Under the pieces are notes generated by a model that searched no databases, was not told where the DNA came from, and saw only the letters and a list, made by a program, of their open reading frames with translations. 64,000 nt of DNA from Caenorhabditis elegans (Eukaryota; Nematoda; Chromadorea; Rhabditida; Rhabditidae): assembly GCF_000002985.6 (NCBI RefSeq), contig NC_003280.10, positions 2,232,001 through 2,296,000 on the forward strand. Direction: 5' to 3'. The position numbers were made by a program, and so were the translations under genes. Positions 1 to 11,654 of this stretch are shown here, piece by piece (position 1 is the first letter of the stretch; each line of letters begins with the position of its first letter).

Positions 1-43
1 GTTTTTTTTCCTGGTTTTTCCAGAATTTTCAAGCTTAAAATAC

Positions 44-331
44 CTCTTCCAAGCTGAAATTGTGGTGGAATCGGTCGCCAGGCTTCTTCTCGTCGTGGAA
101 ATTGGGGATTTTCCCGCCAAGATTCGCTTCGCCGTTCCTCTCGCCAACGCTCGTCCCTTTTCTCCGTGTCGTAGAATCTCTGGAACAAAAAAATGATTAT
201 TTTCATTGAATTTCCCGTGAAAACTAACCCTTTCTGGCGGCGGATAGCCATTATATCCTGAAAAATGTGAAATTTCGGGGTTTTAATCGGAAAAAATCGA
301 TAATCTCACCATTTCCACCGTGGTTTTGCAT
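44..331 (-). CDS. 5' exons of an Arg/Pro/Gly-rich protein gene (partial)
   Basis: Three exons too short for ORF calling: 331-310 (ATG), 257-229 and 179-44. The splice sites fit in phase: donors GTGAGA, GTTAGT and GTATTT, acceptors TTTTTCAG and TTGTTCCAG. The start is the ATG at 331-329. The encoded product begins MQNHGGNGYNGYPPP and continues with alternating Arg, Glu and Trp residues (DERWREERRSESW), then PIPPQFQLGR. It ends in phase 1, and the next exon lies beyond the window's left edge. The composition suggests a low-complexity RNA-binding or nuclear protein, but I do not recognise it. It is transcribed divergently from cct-3, with about 1.2 kb between start codons. That splicing fits across three short exons with biased codon content is the main support. 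Confidence 0.6.
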
Positions 332-1539
332 GGTTTTTTGAGATCTTAATGTGATTTTTAACACGAATTTCGATAAATTATGCAAAAATCGACAAAAATC
401 AATAGAAATTGCCAATTTTTTCGAGTTTTCGCCGCGAAAGTCAACAGAAAATACCCTTTCGACAGCGCGTAAATATCTCGAAATTAAATCGCACAGCTGA
501 AACGAGTGTTACCGTATTCCGCGGGGTTTTCGGGACCTGTTTTCAGCAATTTCTAGACTTTTAATAAATCTGATTTTTTACAAGCTAACTAATATAATTG
601 TCGTGATAATGATTTTGCAGGAAAACTCCAGAAAAATGCGGCAGAAATGTGTAAAATAAAATTTAACACTGCGGGTCTCGCCACGAAAACATTCAAAAGC
701 ACTGGAAGCCTCTTTTTGAAACGGCGCCATTCGGTTTTCGAGAAGAATTGAAAAATTTCTGGCGGATTTTTGTGAATTTCTTCGATTTTTCGTGTTTTTA
801 TGGGATTTTAGACGTTTTTTCGGCTTTAAATGACCCAAAAACCCTTAAAATTCGGTGTATTTACCCCTGAAATCGAGAAAAATTCCTAGAAAATTTGAAT
901 TTAACGCTAAATTCTTGTTTAAGCGGTTCCTCGCTGAAAATTGGCCAATTTTGATGGTTTTTCAGCTAAATTTCGGATAAAAATCGAAATTTTTTGGATT
1001 TTTAACGACTTTTTTGTGTTTTTTAGCAATTTTCCGCCGATTTTTAGGTAATTTTTCGCTGAAATTCACTGAAAACCCACGGAATTTGAGGGTTTTTAGC
1101 TGAATTTCAGTGATTTTTCGATAAATTTCTCGGTTTTTTTCGCTTGAAATTTGCCAATTTTGATGGTTTTTCAGCTAAATTTCAGATTTTTAACGGTTTT
1201 TTTGTGTTTTTTCAAATTTTTTTGGCTAAAAACTGACTGAATTTCAGACAAAAATCCAAATTTTGTGGATTTTTATACAAATTTCTCGGTTTTTTGAATA
1301 TTTTTATCTGAAAATTAGCCAATTTTTGGGGCTTTTTCAGCTAAATTTCTGTCAAAAATCGGAAATTTTAGCGACTTTTTGGCAATTTTATGGCGTTTTC
1401 TAGCGATTTTTTGATGGAAAAAGCTGAATTTTTGCAATTTTTGCTAGAAAATTTCCAAAAAAATGGCGAAAAAACTCCCGTTTCTTCCATTTTTGCATTT
1501 TCCTCCAGGTGTTCCTTGAAAATTCCCCCAAATTTCCAG
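332..1539. other. Intergenic region between two divergent genes
   Basis: AT-rich sequence with many A and T runs and scattered repeats of the type 'gctgaaaatt'. No gene is visible. It presumably holds the promoters of the minus-strand gene at 331 and of cct-3. No clear TATA box stands out. Confidence 0.5.
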
Positions 1540-1545
1540 CTAAAA
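1530..1545 (+). promoter_or_regulatory. Probable trans-splice acceptor of cct-3
   Basis: The sequence AATTTCCAG ends at 1539, followed by CTAAAA and then the start codon at 1546. A 3' splice site 6 nt before the ATG, with no matching upstream coding exon, is the usual layout for spliced-leader addition in Caenorhabditis. The in-frame ATG at 1390 lies upstream of this acceptor and is not expected to be used. Confidence 0.6.
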
Positions 1546-4500
1546 ATGATGCGCGGAGCCGGACAGCAGCCTATCATTGTGCTCAGCCAGGGTACAAAGC
1601 GTGAGAGTGGCCATCAGGTCCAAATCGGAAATATCAACGCTTGCAAGGTGAGATTTTGGGCTGAAAGTCGATGAAAATCGCAAATTTTTAATTATTTTCA
1701 GACGATCGCCGACGTGATTCGCACAAGTTTGGGCCCTCGGGCCATGCTAAAGATGTTGATGGATCCAATGGGAGGAATTGTCATGACAAATGACGGAAAC
1801 GCCATTTTGAGGTGCTTAGAGGCCTGAAAGTGCAGATTTTGACCGAAAAAAACCGTTTTTCGGCAGATTTTTGAAGAAAAATGGCTGGAAAATCGAATTT
1901 TCCCTGAAAAAAATTGCGAAAATAGCTAGAAAACCGGATTTTAACGCTGAAAATCCGATTTTTCACCGAAAAATGCTGAAAATTCACGATTCTCGGCCAA
2001 ATTTTGGTCTTTTTAGCTGATTTTTGAAGAAAAATGGCTAAAAAATCGGCTTTTCCCCTGTAAAAAATAGCGAAAATAGCTTTAAAAAATCGGATTTTAA
2101 CGCTGAAAATGCAATTTCACGCCGAAATTGTTAAAAATTTCATGTTTTTCTTTCAAATTTTTAGCATTTTCAGCAGATTTTATAATAAAAATGGCTATTT
2201 TCCGCAAAATCTTGGTTTTTTGGCAGAAATCGCACTTAGGTGCCCGAATTTTCTTGATTTTAGGCAAATTTTTATGATTTTTAGGCGAATTTTTTATGAT
2301 TTTCGGCCAAATTTCGACGGTTTTCAGCCGAATTTTCACGATTTTCAACCGAATTTCAATTTTTAGCAGAGAAATCACAAAAAAAAGTTTTAAAAATCTA
2401 ATTTTCTGCGGAAAAAAAAAATGATTTTTTTACTAAAAAAAACTCCAATTTTCGCAGAAAAATCCCAGAGTTCTACAAATAAACTCTAAAAATCTCAATT
2501 GTAACTCAAAATTTCCCGATTTTTCTGTAAAAAACTTCAATTTTCACCGAGAAAAGTCATTTTTAACTCAAAATTCCCCAAATTTTCTCAATTTTAACAC
2601 AAAAACCTTCAATTTTCGCAGAGAAATCTCGGATTTCCACAAAAAAAATTCAAAAAATATCAATTTTAGCTCAAAAGTTCCCGATTTTTCCGTGAAAAAC
2701 TCCAATTTACATCGAAAAAAGGCATTTTTAACTCAATTTTCACTCAAAAACCTCCATTTTTTACCGAAAAATCTCAGATTTCCACAAATAAACTTCAAAA
2801 ATCTCAATTTTAATTCAAACTTTACCGATTTTTCCGTAAAAAAAACTCCATTTTTTACCGAAAAAAAAAAATATTTTTTCACTCAGAAACCTCTAATTTT
2901 AATCGAAAAATGACATTTTTTCCGTAAAAAACTCCAATTCTCACCGAAAACAAAGCCATTTGTAACTCAAAATTCTCCAAAATTTTTAACTCAAAAAACC
3001 TCCATTTTTTACAGAGAAAGCACTTAAAAAATTCTAAAAATCTCAAATTTTAAGCGAAATAAGTCAATTTTAACCAAAAAACCTCCTATTTTTTGCAGAG
3101 AAATCCCAGATTTCCACAAAAAAAAACTCTAAAAATCTCAATGTTAACGCAAAATTTCCCGATTTTTCTGTAAAAACCTTCGATTTTCACTGAAAAAAAG
3201 TCATTTTCAACTCAAAAACCTCCAATTTTCGCAAAAAAAAAAAATTTTTAACTCAAAAACCTCCATTTTTTACCGGAAAAAGTGATTTTTCATTCAAATT
3301 TCCTCAATTTTAACTCAAAATTACCCGATTTTGCTCTAAAAATCTCGATTTTCATCGAAAAACGCCATTTTTAACTCAAAATTCCCCTAAATTGCCCAAT
3401 TTTAGCTCAAAATTTACCGATTTTTCTCATTTTTAACTCAAAAACCTCCATTTTTTTTGCAGAGAAATCACCGTAAAACACCCGGCAGCCAAATCAATGA
3501 TCGAAATTGCCCGTACTCAGGACGAGGAAACCGGCGACGGAACCACATCAGTCATCATTTTAGCCGGAGAAGTTATGGCTCACGCTCAAACATATTTGGA
3601 GCAAAAAACTCATCCAACTCTGATTATTAAAGCCTATCGTCAGGCTCTTGAAGATATGATTCAATGGTCTGAGAATAAATTCTCGAAAACTGTCGATATA
3701 ACTGATGATGCGGAGATTGCAAAAGTCGTTAAATCGTGTTTGGGAACGAAAATGATCAGTAAATGGATGGATTTGGCTGTGAATATCTCGATTCAGGCCG
3801 TCAAGACTATTCGTGTTGAGAAGGCCGGTGTCAGAGAGATTGATATCAAGAGGTACTGGAAATTCGGTGGAAATTGGAGAAAAAATGGTGGAATTATGAA
3901 GAAAAGTGGAAAAATGGCCCGAAAAATCGTTGAAAACCACGGAAATTGGCCTAATTTTCGGAAAATTAGGAAGAAAATTCGAAAAATGAGCCGGCAATCA
4001 CTAATTTTGTGAAACTTAGGCTAAAAACACAGAAATTGGCAAAAATTACGAAGAAAATTCGAAAAAAAGCCACAAAATCGTTAATTTAGCCGAAAAAAAT
4101 CACGAAAATTGAAAGAAAAATTTAAAAATTGATAAATTATCGATTTTTCCGTGAAACATGCGAAAATTGTGAAGAAAAATCGAAAAAGGACCGGAAAATT
4201 TAATTTTTTGGCCCAAAACCACGAAATTTAGGAAGAAAAGTCGAAAAATGAGCCGGAAATCACTATTTTTCGGGAAAAATACACGAAAAAAAGACAAAAA
4301 TTAGGCTAAAGCACAGAAATTGAAGGAATTTATGAAGAAAATCGTTAAAACTACGGAAATTGGCTTAATTTTCGAAAAATTACGGAGAAAAATCGAAAAA
4401 TGAGCCGGAAATCGCCAAATTAGCAAAAACTGCCCGAAAAATCGCTAAAAAAAACGGAGATTACGGCTCAACAACTGGAAATTCCCAAAAAAAACCAATA

Positions 4501-7500
4501 TTTTATCGATTTTCCCGTAAAAATTGCCAAATAATCGATATATAATCGATTTTCTCGTTAAAAAAAAGAGAAAAATCGATACATTATCGATTTTTTCTGT
4601 TAAAATTGTCGAAAATCCCTGAAATTTATACGAAAACTCGTCATTTTTTAGATTTTCCGCTGAAAAACCCCCAAAAATCCTCAATTTTCGACTAAAAATT
4701 GTAGAAAATTAACGAAAAATCAGTCGGAAATTGATAATTTCCGGAAAATTCTATAGAAAAATGGCGATTTTTTGCAATTTTCCGCTTGAAAACCCATAAA
4801 ATTGCCGGTTTTAACCCAAATTTCCCACTAAAAATCCCAATTTTTCACTTAAAATTGCAGAAAATTAACAAAAAAAAATCGCGATTATTCCAATTTTCAC
4901 TTGAAAAACCCCATAAAAACACCGATTTTAAGCCAAATTTCCCATTAAAAATCCCCAAAATTACCCATTTTTTCCAGATATTGCCGTATCGAAAAGATTC
5001 CAGGAGGCCGTATTGAGGATAGTCAAGTTGTTAAGGGAATTGTCGTTAATAAGGATATTCTCCACGCAAAAATGCGCCGACGCATCGAAAATCCACGTAT
5101 TGTACTGTTGGATTGCAATTTGGAGTACAAAAAGGGAGAATCGCAGGTAGAAATACGCGATTTCTCGGCGAAAAAATGGACTTTTTTGCTCAAAAACTGA
5201 ATTTTTCAGCTTTTTTTGCACTGAAAATGCTGAAAATTGGTTTTTTTGCTGAAAATTCACCGAAAAAAGCTGAAAATATTGCAGAAATCGACGAAAAATG
5301 CCTTTTTTGCTGAAATTTCAGCCAGAAAATTGTTCAGAATCGCAATTTCCTGCCAAAATCGACGTTTTTCGGCGAAAATTGGTAGATTTTGAACCGAAAA
5401 TTGTGAAAAATGGACTTTTTTGCTCAAAAACAGACTTTTTGAGCTTTTTTCACACTGAAAATGGTGGAAAATTGGATTTTCCAGCAGAAAATTCGGAAAT
5501 TTTCAATTTTTGGCGGAAATTTGACGAAAAATATATGAAAAACACCGATTTTTGTCTGAAAAAGTTCAAAAGCCGAAAAATTGGCCAAAAATCTCCAAAA
5601 TCGGACTTTTCTGGCGTTTTTCGTGGAAAAATTGAAATTTTTTTGAAAAATTGAGCAAAAATCGCCGAAAAACCGCTAAAAAAACTGCCGAAATTGGCAA
5701 TTTTGAGCTTAAAAAAACTTGAAAAATGCTCAAAATTACCCAATTTTCACCGGAAATTGAGCTAAAATCGTCGAAAAAGACTGAATTTTCAATTTTTAGC
5801 TGAAAATCTGCCTATTTTCGGCTAAAATTGCTTTAAAAACATTAAAATTCAAATTTTTTGGCTAAAAATACTCAGATTGCCCTTTTTTTTCTCCAAAAAT
5901 GACAAAAAAAAAATCAATCAGAAAAATGCGATTTTTTTTACAAAAATTGGCTTCAAAACGTCTAAATTCTCCCTAATTTTTGCTGCTGAAAATTGTGCAA
6001 AAATCACCGAAAAATGACGATTTTAGGCTGAAAATCTTCAAAAAAAGCTCAAAATTCCCCACTTTTCACCGGAAAAAGACGAAAAAAGCTCCAAATTTAT
6101 CGATTTTTTGCAGACTTCCCTAGAAATCATGCGTGAAGAGGACATTTCGGCGATTTTGGAGCAAGAAGAGCAAGCAATTCGCAAGCAATGCGATGAAATT
6201 ATCAAGTTGAAGCCGGATCTCGTGTTCACCGAAAAAGGAATTTCCGATTTGGCGCAACATTTCCTACTTAAAGCCGGAATTACATGCTTGAGACGTCTCA
6301 AAAAGACTGATAACAACCGATTGGCTCGTGTCTGTGGAGCCCGTGTTGTACATGATACTTCAGATTTAAGAGATGAAGATGTTGGAACTAAAGCCCAACT
6401 TTTTGAAGTTGTTAAAATTGCTGATGAGTATTATACTTATGTTACGGCTGAAACTACGACCGCTTGTACTGTTGTACTTCGTGGACCATCAAAGGATGTC
6501 ATTAATGAGGTAGAAGTTTACGATTTTTGATGGAAAATTTGATTTTCCCGCGAAAAATTGATCTACAGCGAGATTTGGAGTGAAAAATTGAGATTTTTGA
6601 CCCTAAAATTCTCATTTTCGAGGTTTTTCACTAGAAAAAGTACTCGAAACTTGAATTTTTGAATTATTTTACCTAAAATGTAGAAATTGACGATTTTTGA
6701 TGGAAAATTTGATTTTCCCGCGAAAAATTGATCTACAGCGAGATTTGGAGTGAAACATCGAGATTTTTCGTCATTTTTCATTAGAAAAGTGCTCAAAACG
6801 AATTTTTAATGATTTTTGCACGAAAATCGGATTTTCCCGCGAAAAATTGATCTACAGCGGGTTTTGGAGTGAAATTTCTAGATTTTTGACCCAAAATCCG
6901 CGAATTTTCCATAATTTTGACTCGAATAGTGATTTAAGGGGGAAATTTAGGATTTTCCCGCGAAAAATTGACCTACATCGAGTTTTGGAGTGAAAAATTG
7001 AGATCTTTTCACCTAAAAATGCGTATTTTCGAAGTTTTTCAGTAGAAAAGGATTCGAAAATTGATTTTTTCGATTTTTCCAAGAAATTGCCGATTTCTAA
7101 CTGGAAAATTTGGTTTTTCCTGCGAAAAATTGATCAATATCGAGTTTCGGAGTGAAAAATTGAGATTTTTCGTCATTTTTCACTAGAAAAAGTGCTCGAC
7201 ATTTGAATTTTTGATGATTTCTGCACGAAAAATTGGGCTAAAGCCCAACTTTTTGAAGTTGTTAAAATTGCTGATGAGTATTATACTTATGTTACGGCTG
7301 AAACTACCACTGCTTGTACTGTTGTACTTCGTGGACCATCAAAGGATGTCATTAATGAGGTAGAAATTTACGATTTTTGATGGAAAATTTGATTTTCCCG
7401 CGAAAAATTGATCTACAGCGAGATTTGGAGTGAAAAATTGAGATTTTTGACCCTAAAATTCTCATTTTCGAGGTTTTTCACTAGAAAAAGTACTCGAAAC

Positions 7501-10500
7501 TTGAATTTTTGAATTATTTTACCTAAAATGTAGAAATTGACGATTTTTGATGGAAATTCTGATTTTCCCGCGAAAAATTGACCTACATCGAGTTTTGGAG
7601 TGAAAAATCGAAATTTTTTACCTAAAAATGCGTATTTTCGAAGTTTTTTCACTAGAAAAAGTACTCGAAACTTGAATTTTTGAATTATTTTACCTAAAAT
7701 GTAGAAATTGACGATGTTTGATAAAAATTCTGATTTTCCCGCGAAAAATTGATCTACGTCGAGTTTTGGAGTGAAAAATCGAGATTTTTCGTTGTTTTTC
7801 ACTAGAAAAGTGCTCGAAATTGAATTTTTGATGAAAAATATTTTATTTTTCACGAAAAATTGATAAAAATCAGAGGAAAACCCATTTTTTCAGTCAAAAA
7901 ACTGGAAAACCCCAATTTTTAGACGAAAAATCGTATTTTCGATCGAAAATCAACAGAAATTTCGATTTTCCGTTCAAAAAATAGCTGAAATTTCATATTT
8001 TGAACTGGAAAATGCTCAATTTTCACTCAAAACATCCCAAAAAATACAGTTTTCAGCCTAAAAAGTTCGAAGAAACTGAATTTTAGGCTTAAAAACTGCG
8101 ATTTATAGCCAAAAAATTGAGGTTTTCTCCAATTTTTTACTCAAAACATTCCAAAAAATGCAATTTTCAGCCCGAAAAGTCCAGATTTTCACTCAAAATT
8201 CTGTTTTCAAATCGAAAAAATCGCCAAATCAGCTCAAAAATTCGAATTTTAGAGTCAAAATCTTACGAAAAATCCCATTTTCAAGTCGAAAAAGCCCGAA
8301 AATTCCCGATTTTCCCCTCAAAAACCTCCAAAAATCCATTAATTTTTGTAATTTTCCAGGTCGAACGTAATCTCCAAGACTCTCTTCACGTCGTCCGTAA
8401 CATTATGATCAATCCAAAGCTTGTACCAGGTGGCGGAGCTCTTGAAATGGCTTTGAGCCGTGAAATTGAACAACAAGGAGCCAAAATGGACGGAGTTAAG
8501 AAATGGCCGTATAAGGCGATTGGATTGGCTCTTGAAGTGATTCCACGGACATTAATTCAGAATTGTGGAGGTTCTACAATTCGAAAAATGACCGAATTGC
8601 GTGCGATTCACGCTCAAAACGCTGAAAATTGGACTTTTGGAGTCGACGGAACCTCGGGAGACTTGGTACGGCGCTTTGTTGCCGAAAATTCCGTGAAATT
8701 CGAGAAAATTGGCTCAAAAACTGAAAAATTCCGTAAAAATCCGGGAAAATTGACCTAAAAATTAGCGAAATTCATCGAAAATCGAATTTTTATTGAAAAA
8801 TTTCAAATTTTCAGCAAAAAATATCGAAAACTATAAATTTTCCATTTGAAGAAAAAATCGATTTTTCACTGGAATTCCCATAAAATTTGAATTTTTCGAT
8901 GAATTTTGCGATTTTCGAGCTCAAAATCGAGTTCCCCGCGAAATTTCAGTCGGAAAATCGAAAACTAGAGGTTTCTAGCTCAATTTTGAAATTTCCGGGG
9001 GTACGGTAGCGCCAAAAGTACGCAAACACAGACTACAGTCCCCCCAAAACACTCGATTTCACGCGATTTTCGAATTTTGAGCTGAAAATTTAAGATTAGA
9101 CTAAGAAAATGGCGCTGAAAACGAATTTTATAATAAAAATGCACAGAAATTATTCGGAGCTCTCAAAAAATGAGCAAATTTTCAGAAAACCTTGAATTTT
9201 AACCCGAAAATTTGAAAATTGCAATTTTCTATAAGAAAAATCTGGAAATGGCTCAATATCACTTTTTTACATCAAAAATTTTGGAAAATTCTGGTTAAAA
9301 CTAGCCAAAATCGATTTTTATCACCAAAAAGTCTAGAAAATCCTGATTTTTATGGAATTTGTCGATTTTCCATATAAAATTCGAATTCCCTGCAAAATTG
9401 CAGGCAGAAAATCGAAATCTAGAGGTTTCTAGCTCAATTTTGAAATTTCCCGGGTTACGGTAGCGCCAAAAGTACGCAAACACCGACTACAGTACCCCCA
9501 AAACACCCGATTTTACGCAATTTTCGAATTTTGAGCTGAAAATTGAGTTTTAGACTAAGAAAATGGCGGGGAATTCGAATTTGAACAAAAAAACTCCGGG
9601 AAAAATCTCTGAAAAGCTCAAAATGCACCAAAAATGCTCATTTTCTTGCAGGTTGACATGAACAAACTGGAAATCTGGGACCCACTGGCCGTCCGTATTC
9701 AAGTTCTCAAAACAGCCATCGAAACATCGGTAAGGACGACGAGGAAAATCGGATTTTTCGCGAAATTTTGACGAAAAAAGCGGAAAATTCGCGGCTTTTC
9801 GCCCGGAAAAATGGATTTTTCCGTTAATTTTGCCGAATTTCAGCTGAGAATTACAAAAAATTCGAATTTTTCACTCAAAAAATCGATAAAAATATGGAAA
9901 ACTACGGAAAATTTGAGTTTTCGCCGGAAAAAACGGAAAATTTGGCGGAAAAATCCAATTTTTTGTGGAAAAAAAGCGATATTTGACTCAAAAAATCGAA
10001 ATTTTTCCGAAAATTTTCAAAGATTTCGCTTTAAAAAATTTAAATTTAGCGGAAATTTTCAATTTTTGACTCAAAAAATTGAAATTTTGACGAAAAAAGC
10101 GGAAAATTCGCGGCTTTTCGCCCGGAAAAATGGATTTTTCCGTTAATTTTGCCGAATTATACCTGAAAATTGCAAAATTGACGGAAAATTTTCAATTTTT
10201 CAATGAAAAAACTGAAAATTTTGAATTTTTTGGTCAAAAAAATCGAAATTTGGCTGAAATGTTGAACTTTTGGTGAAAAAATCGGAAATTTTAATAAAAA
10301 TTCGATTTTTTCACTCAAAAAATTGATAAAAAAACTATGGAAAACTACTGAAAATTTGAATTTTTCACATAAAAACCCAAATTTTGGCGGAAATTTCAAA
10401 GATTTCGTCTTAAAAAATTAAAATTTAGCGGAAATTTTGAATTTTTGACTCAAAAAAAATCGATTTTTCCACTAAAATCTCCCAATTTTTGCAGGTTATG

Positions 10501-10578
10501 CTTCTCCGTATCGACGATATTGTTTCGGGAACAAAGAAGGCTGTCGGAGGCGAAAAACAGGAAATGATGCCACAATAA
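1546..10578 (+). CDS. cct-3: CCT-3, gamma subunit of the TRiC/CCT cytosolic chaperonin
   Basis: Eight coding exons: 1546-1647, 1702-1811, 3463-3852, 4978-5146, 6114-6509, 8360-8665, 9652-9729 and 10495-10578 (TAA). They join in phase to 544 aa, the normal length for this subunit. Group II chaperonin signatures are present: [18 protein letters not shown] near the N-terminus, MTNDGNAIL, the ATP-site motif [13 protein letters not shown] in exon 3, and [13 protein letters not shown] in exon 6. The protein is one of eight paralogous subunits of the double-ring ATP-dependent folding machine for actin, tubulin and other cytosolic clients. The tandem ATGATG start follows a trans-splice acceptor. Introns 2 (1812-3462), 3, 4, 5 and 7 are large and filled with AT-rich tandem repeats; intron 5 contains a decayed copy of part of exon 5. 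Downstream, a TOG gene lies 1.08 kb away on the same strand. Confidence 0.97.
1812..3462. repeat. AT-rich degenerate tandem repeats in cct-3 intron 2
   Basis: Diverged repeats of units such as 'aactcaaaaacctccatttt' and 'cgatttttccgtaaaaaac' fill the intron, with periodic CTCAAA and CGAAAAA spacers. No gene is seen; ORFs here are products of the repeat composition. Confidence 0.6.
6510..7860 (+). repeat. ~170-bp tandem repeat array in cct-3 intron 5
   Basis: Units contain 'gattttcccgcgaaaaattg', then 'atctacagcgagatttggag', then a block with 'cactagaaaaagtactcgaa'. At least seven copies occur between 6510 and 7830. Copies around 6530-6700 and 7380-7550 are nearly identical over about 170 bp, showing that a block including the end of exon 5 was duplicated. 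Confidence 0.75.
7236..7359 (+). pseudogene. Duplicated 3' part of cct-3 exon 5 inside intron 5
   Basis: This repeats the last ~120 bp of exon 5 (about 6386-6509) almost exactly. It encodes the same segment from [15 protein letters not shown] to the exon end, and the following donor-like GAG/GTAGAA is kept. The upstream side joins repeat sequence, with no 3' splice acceptor next to it ('aattgggctaaagcc'). It therefore cannot be used as a clean alternative exon. Two or three silent-type differences separate the copies (for example ACTACGACC against ACTACCACT), so the duplication is recent or converted. Confidence 0.85.
8930..9560 (+). repeat. Two copies of the dispersed ~200-bp MITE (cct-3 intron 6)
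   Basis: Copies at about 8930-9140 and 9370-9570. The shared core reads 'tacggtagcgccaaaagtac', then 'gcaaacaccgactacagtac'. It is flanked by 'gaggtttctagctcaatttt' on the left and 'cgaattttgagctgaaaatt' plus 'agactaagaaaatggcg' on the right. The ends are AT-rich, with 'gaattcgaatt'-like inverted sequence. No coding capacity. Confidence 0.85.
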
Positions 10579-11654
10579 ATCCCTTTTTTCTTCATTTTTT
10601 CATTATTTTTTCCCTTTTTTGTGAGAATTTTTGGACTTTTTTGAGTGAAAATTTGACGAAAATCGGTTGAAAAGTGCGATTTTTTGAGCTAAAATTCATA
10701 TTTTCACAGAAAATTCGAATTTTCACCATTTTTTGGTTTGAAAAATGTGATTTTTTTGAATTTTAAGCCGATTTTTAGCCTAAAAACTCCGAATTTCTTC
10801 CTGAAAAGTGCATTTTTTGGCTCTAATTTTGAATTTTCACAGATTTTTCGGCTTAAATTTGCTCCAAAAATCTATTTTTCTGGGCTTTAAGCTAATTTTT
10901 TGCCTAAAATTAGCTTTAAAAATGCGATTTTTACCTCGAAAACATGATTTTAAACCATTTTTCGGCTCCAAAATTCCAAATTTTTCCACAAAAAACTCTG
11001 AAAAATGCAAATTTTCCCCTAAAAATCGGATTTTTAGCCATTTTTCGGCTCAAAAATTTCTCCAAAATTCCCGAATTTCACCGAAAAATCTGATTTTTCC
11101 CCAATTTTCTCTTTAAAAAACTCTGAAAAATGCGTTTTTTTGGCTCGAAAATTCGATTTTTTACCATTTTTCGGCTCAAAAATATGCTCCAAAATCCTAT
11201 TTTCGCCCCGACAAATCCTCAAAAATGCTAAATTTCCCCAAAATTCACAATTTTAAGCCAATTTTCCTCCAAAAAAAAAAATGGATTTTTGACTTAAAAA
11301 TTCGATTTTCAGTCATTTTGTTCTGAAAAAATCCAATTTTTCCTTTAAAAAATCCCTTTAATCGCCCCATCTAAGTTCTCCCATTCAATCCGATCTTTTC
11401 CGTGTTATTTTCCCATTAAATTTCAGCTTTTTCCCCGTTTTTGTTTGCTTTTTCCCGCTTTTTTCCAATTTTTTTTGTAATAATTTGTTTGTTTTTGCCG
11501 CGACACACGTTTCTCTATAAATTTGCCCCCCCCGTTTTTTGAGCCATTTTGAGCATTTTAGGCCCCAAAAATCCACGTTTTTTCGTATTTTTTATTGATT
11601 TTTATCCATTTTTTTGGACCCATTTTCAGATTAATTTTCAGCTGAAAAATTCAG
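10579..11654. other. Intergenic region between cct-3 and the TOG gene
   Basis: AT-rich, with many diverged 'gctcaaaaat' and 'tgaaaaatgc' repeats. No gene is seen. Acceptor-like TTTTCAG sites at 11629 and 11641, and AATTCAG directly before the ATG at 11655, are candidates for trans-splicing. Confidence 0.5.

Noticed and set aside
6563..7853. Minus-strand ORFs up to 146 aa in cct-3 intron 5
   Set aside because: They follow the tandem repeat period and recur in each unit. There is no start context or domain.
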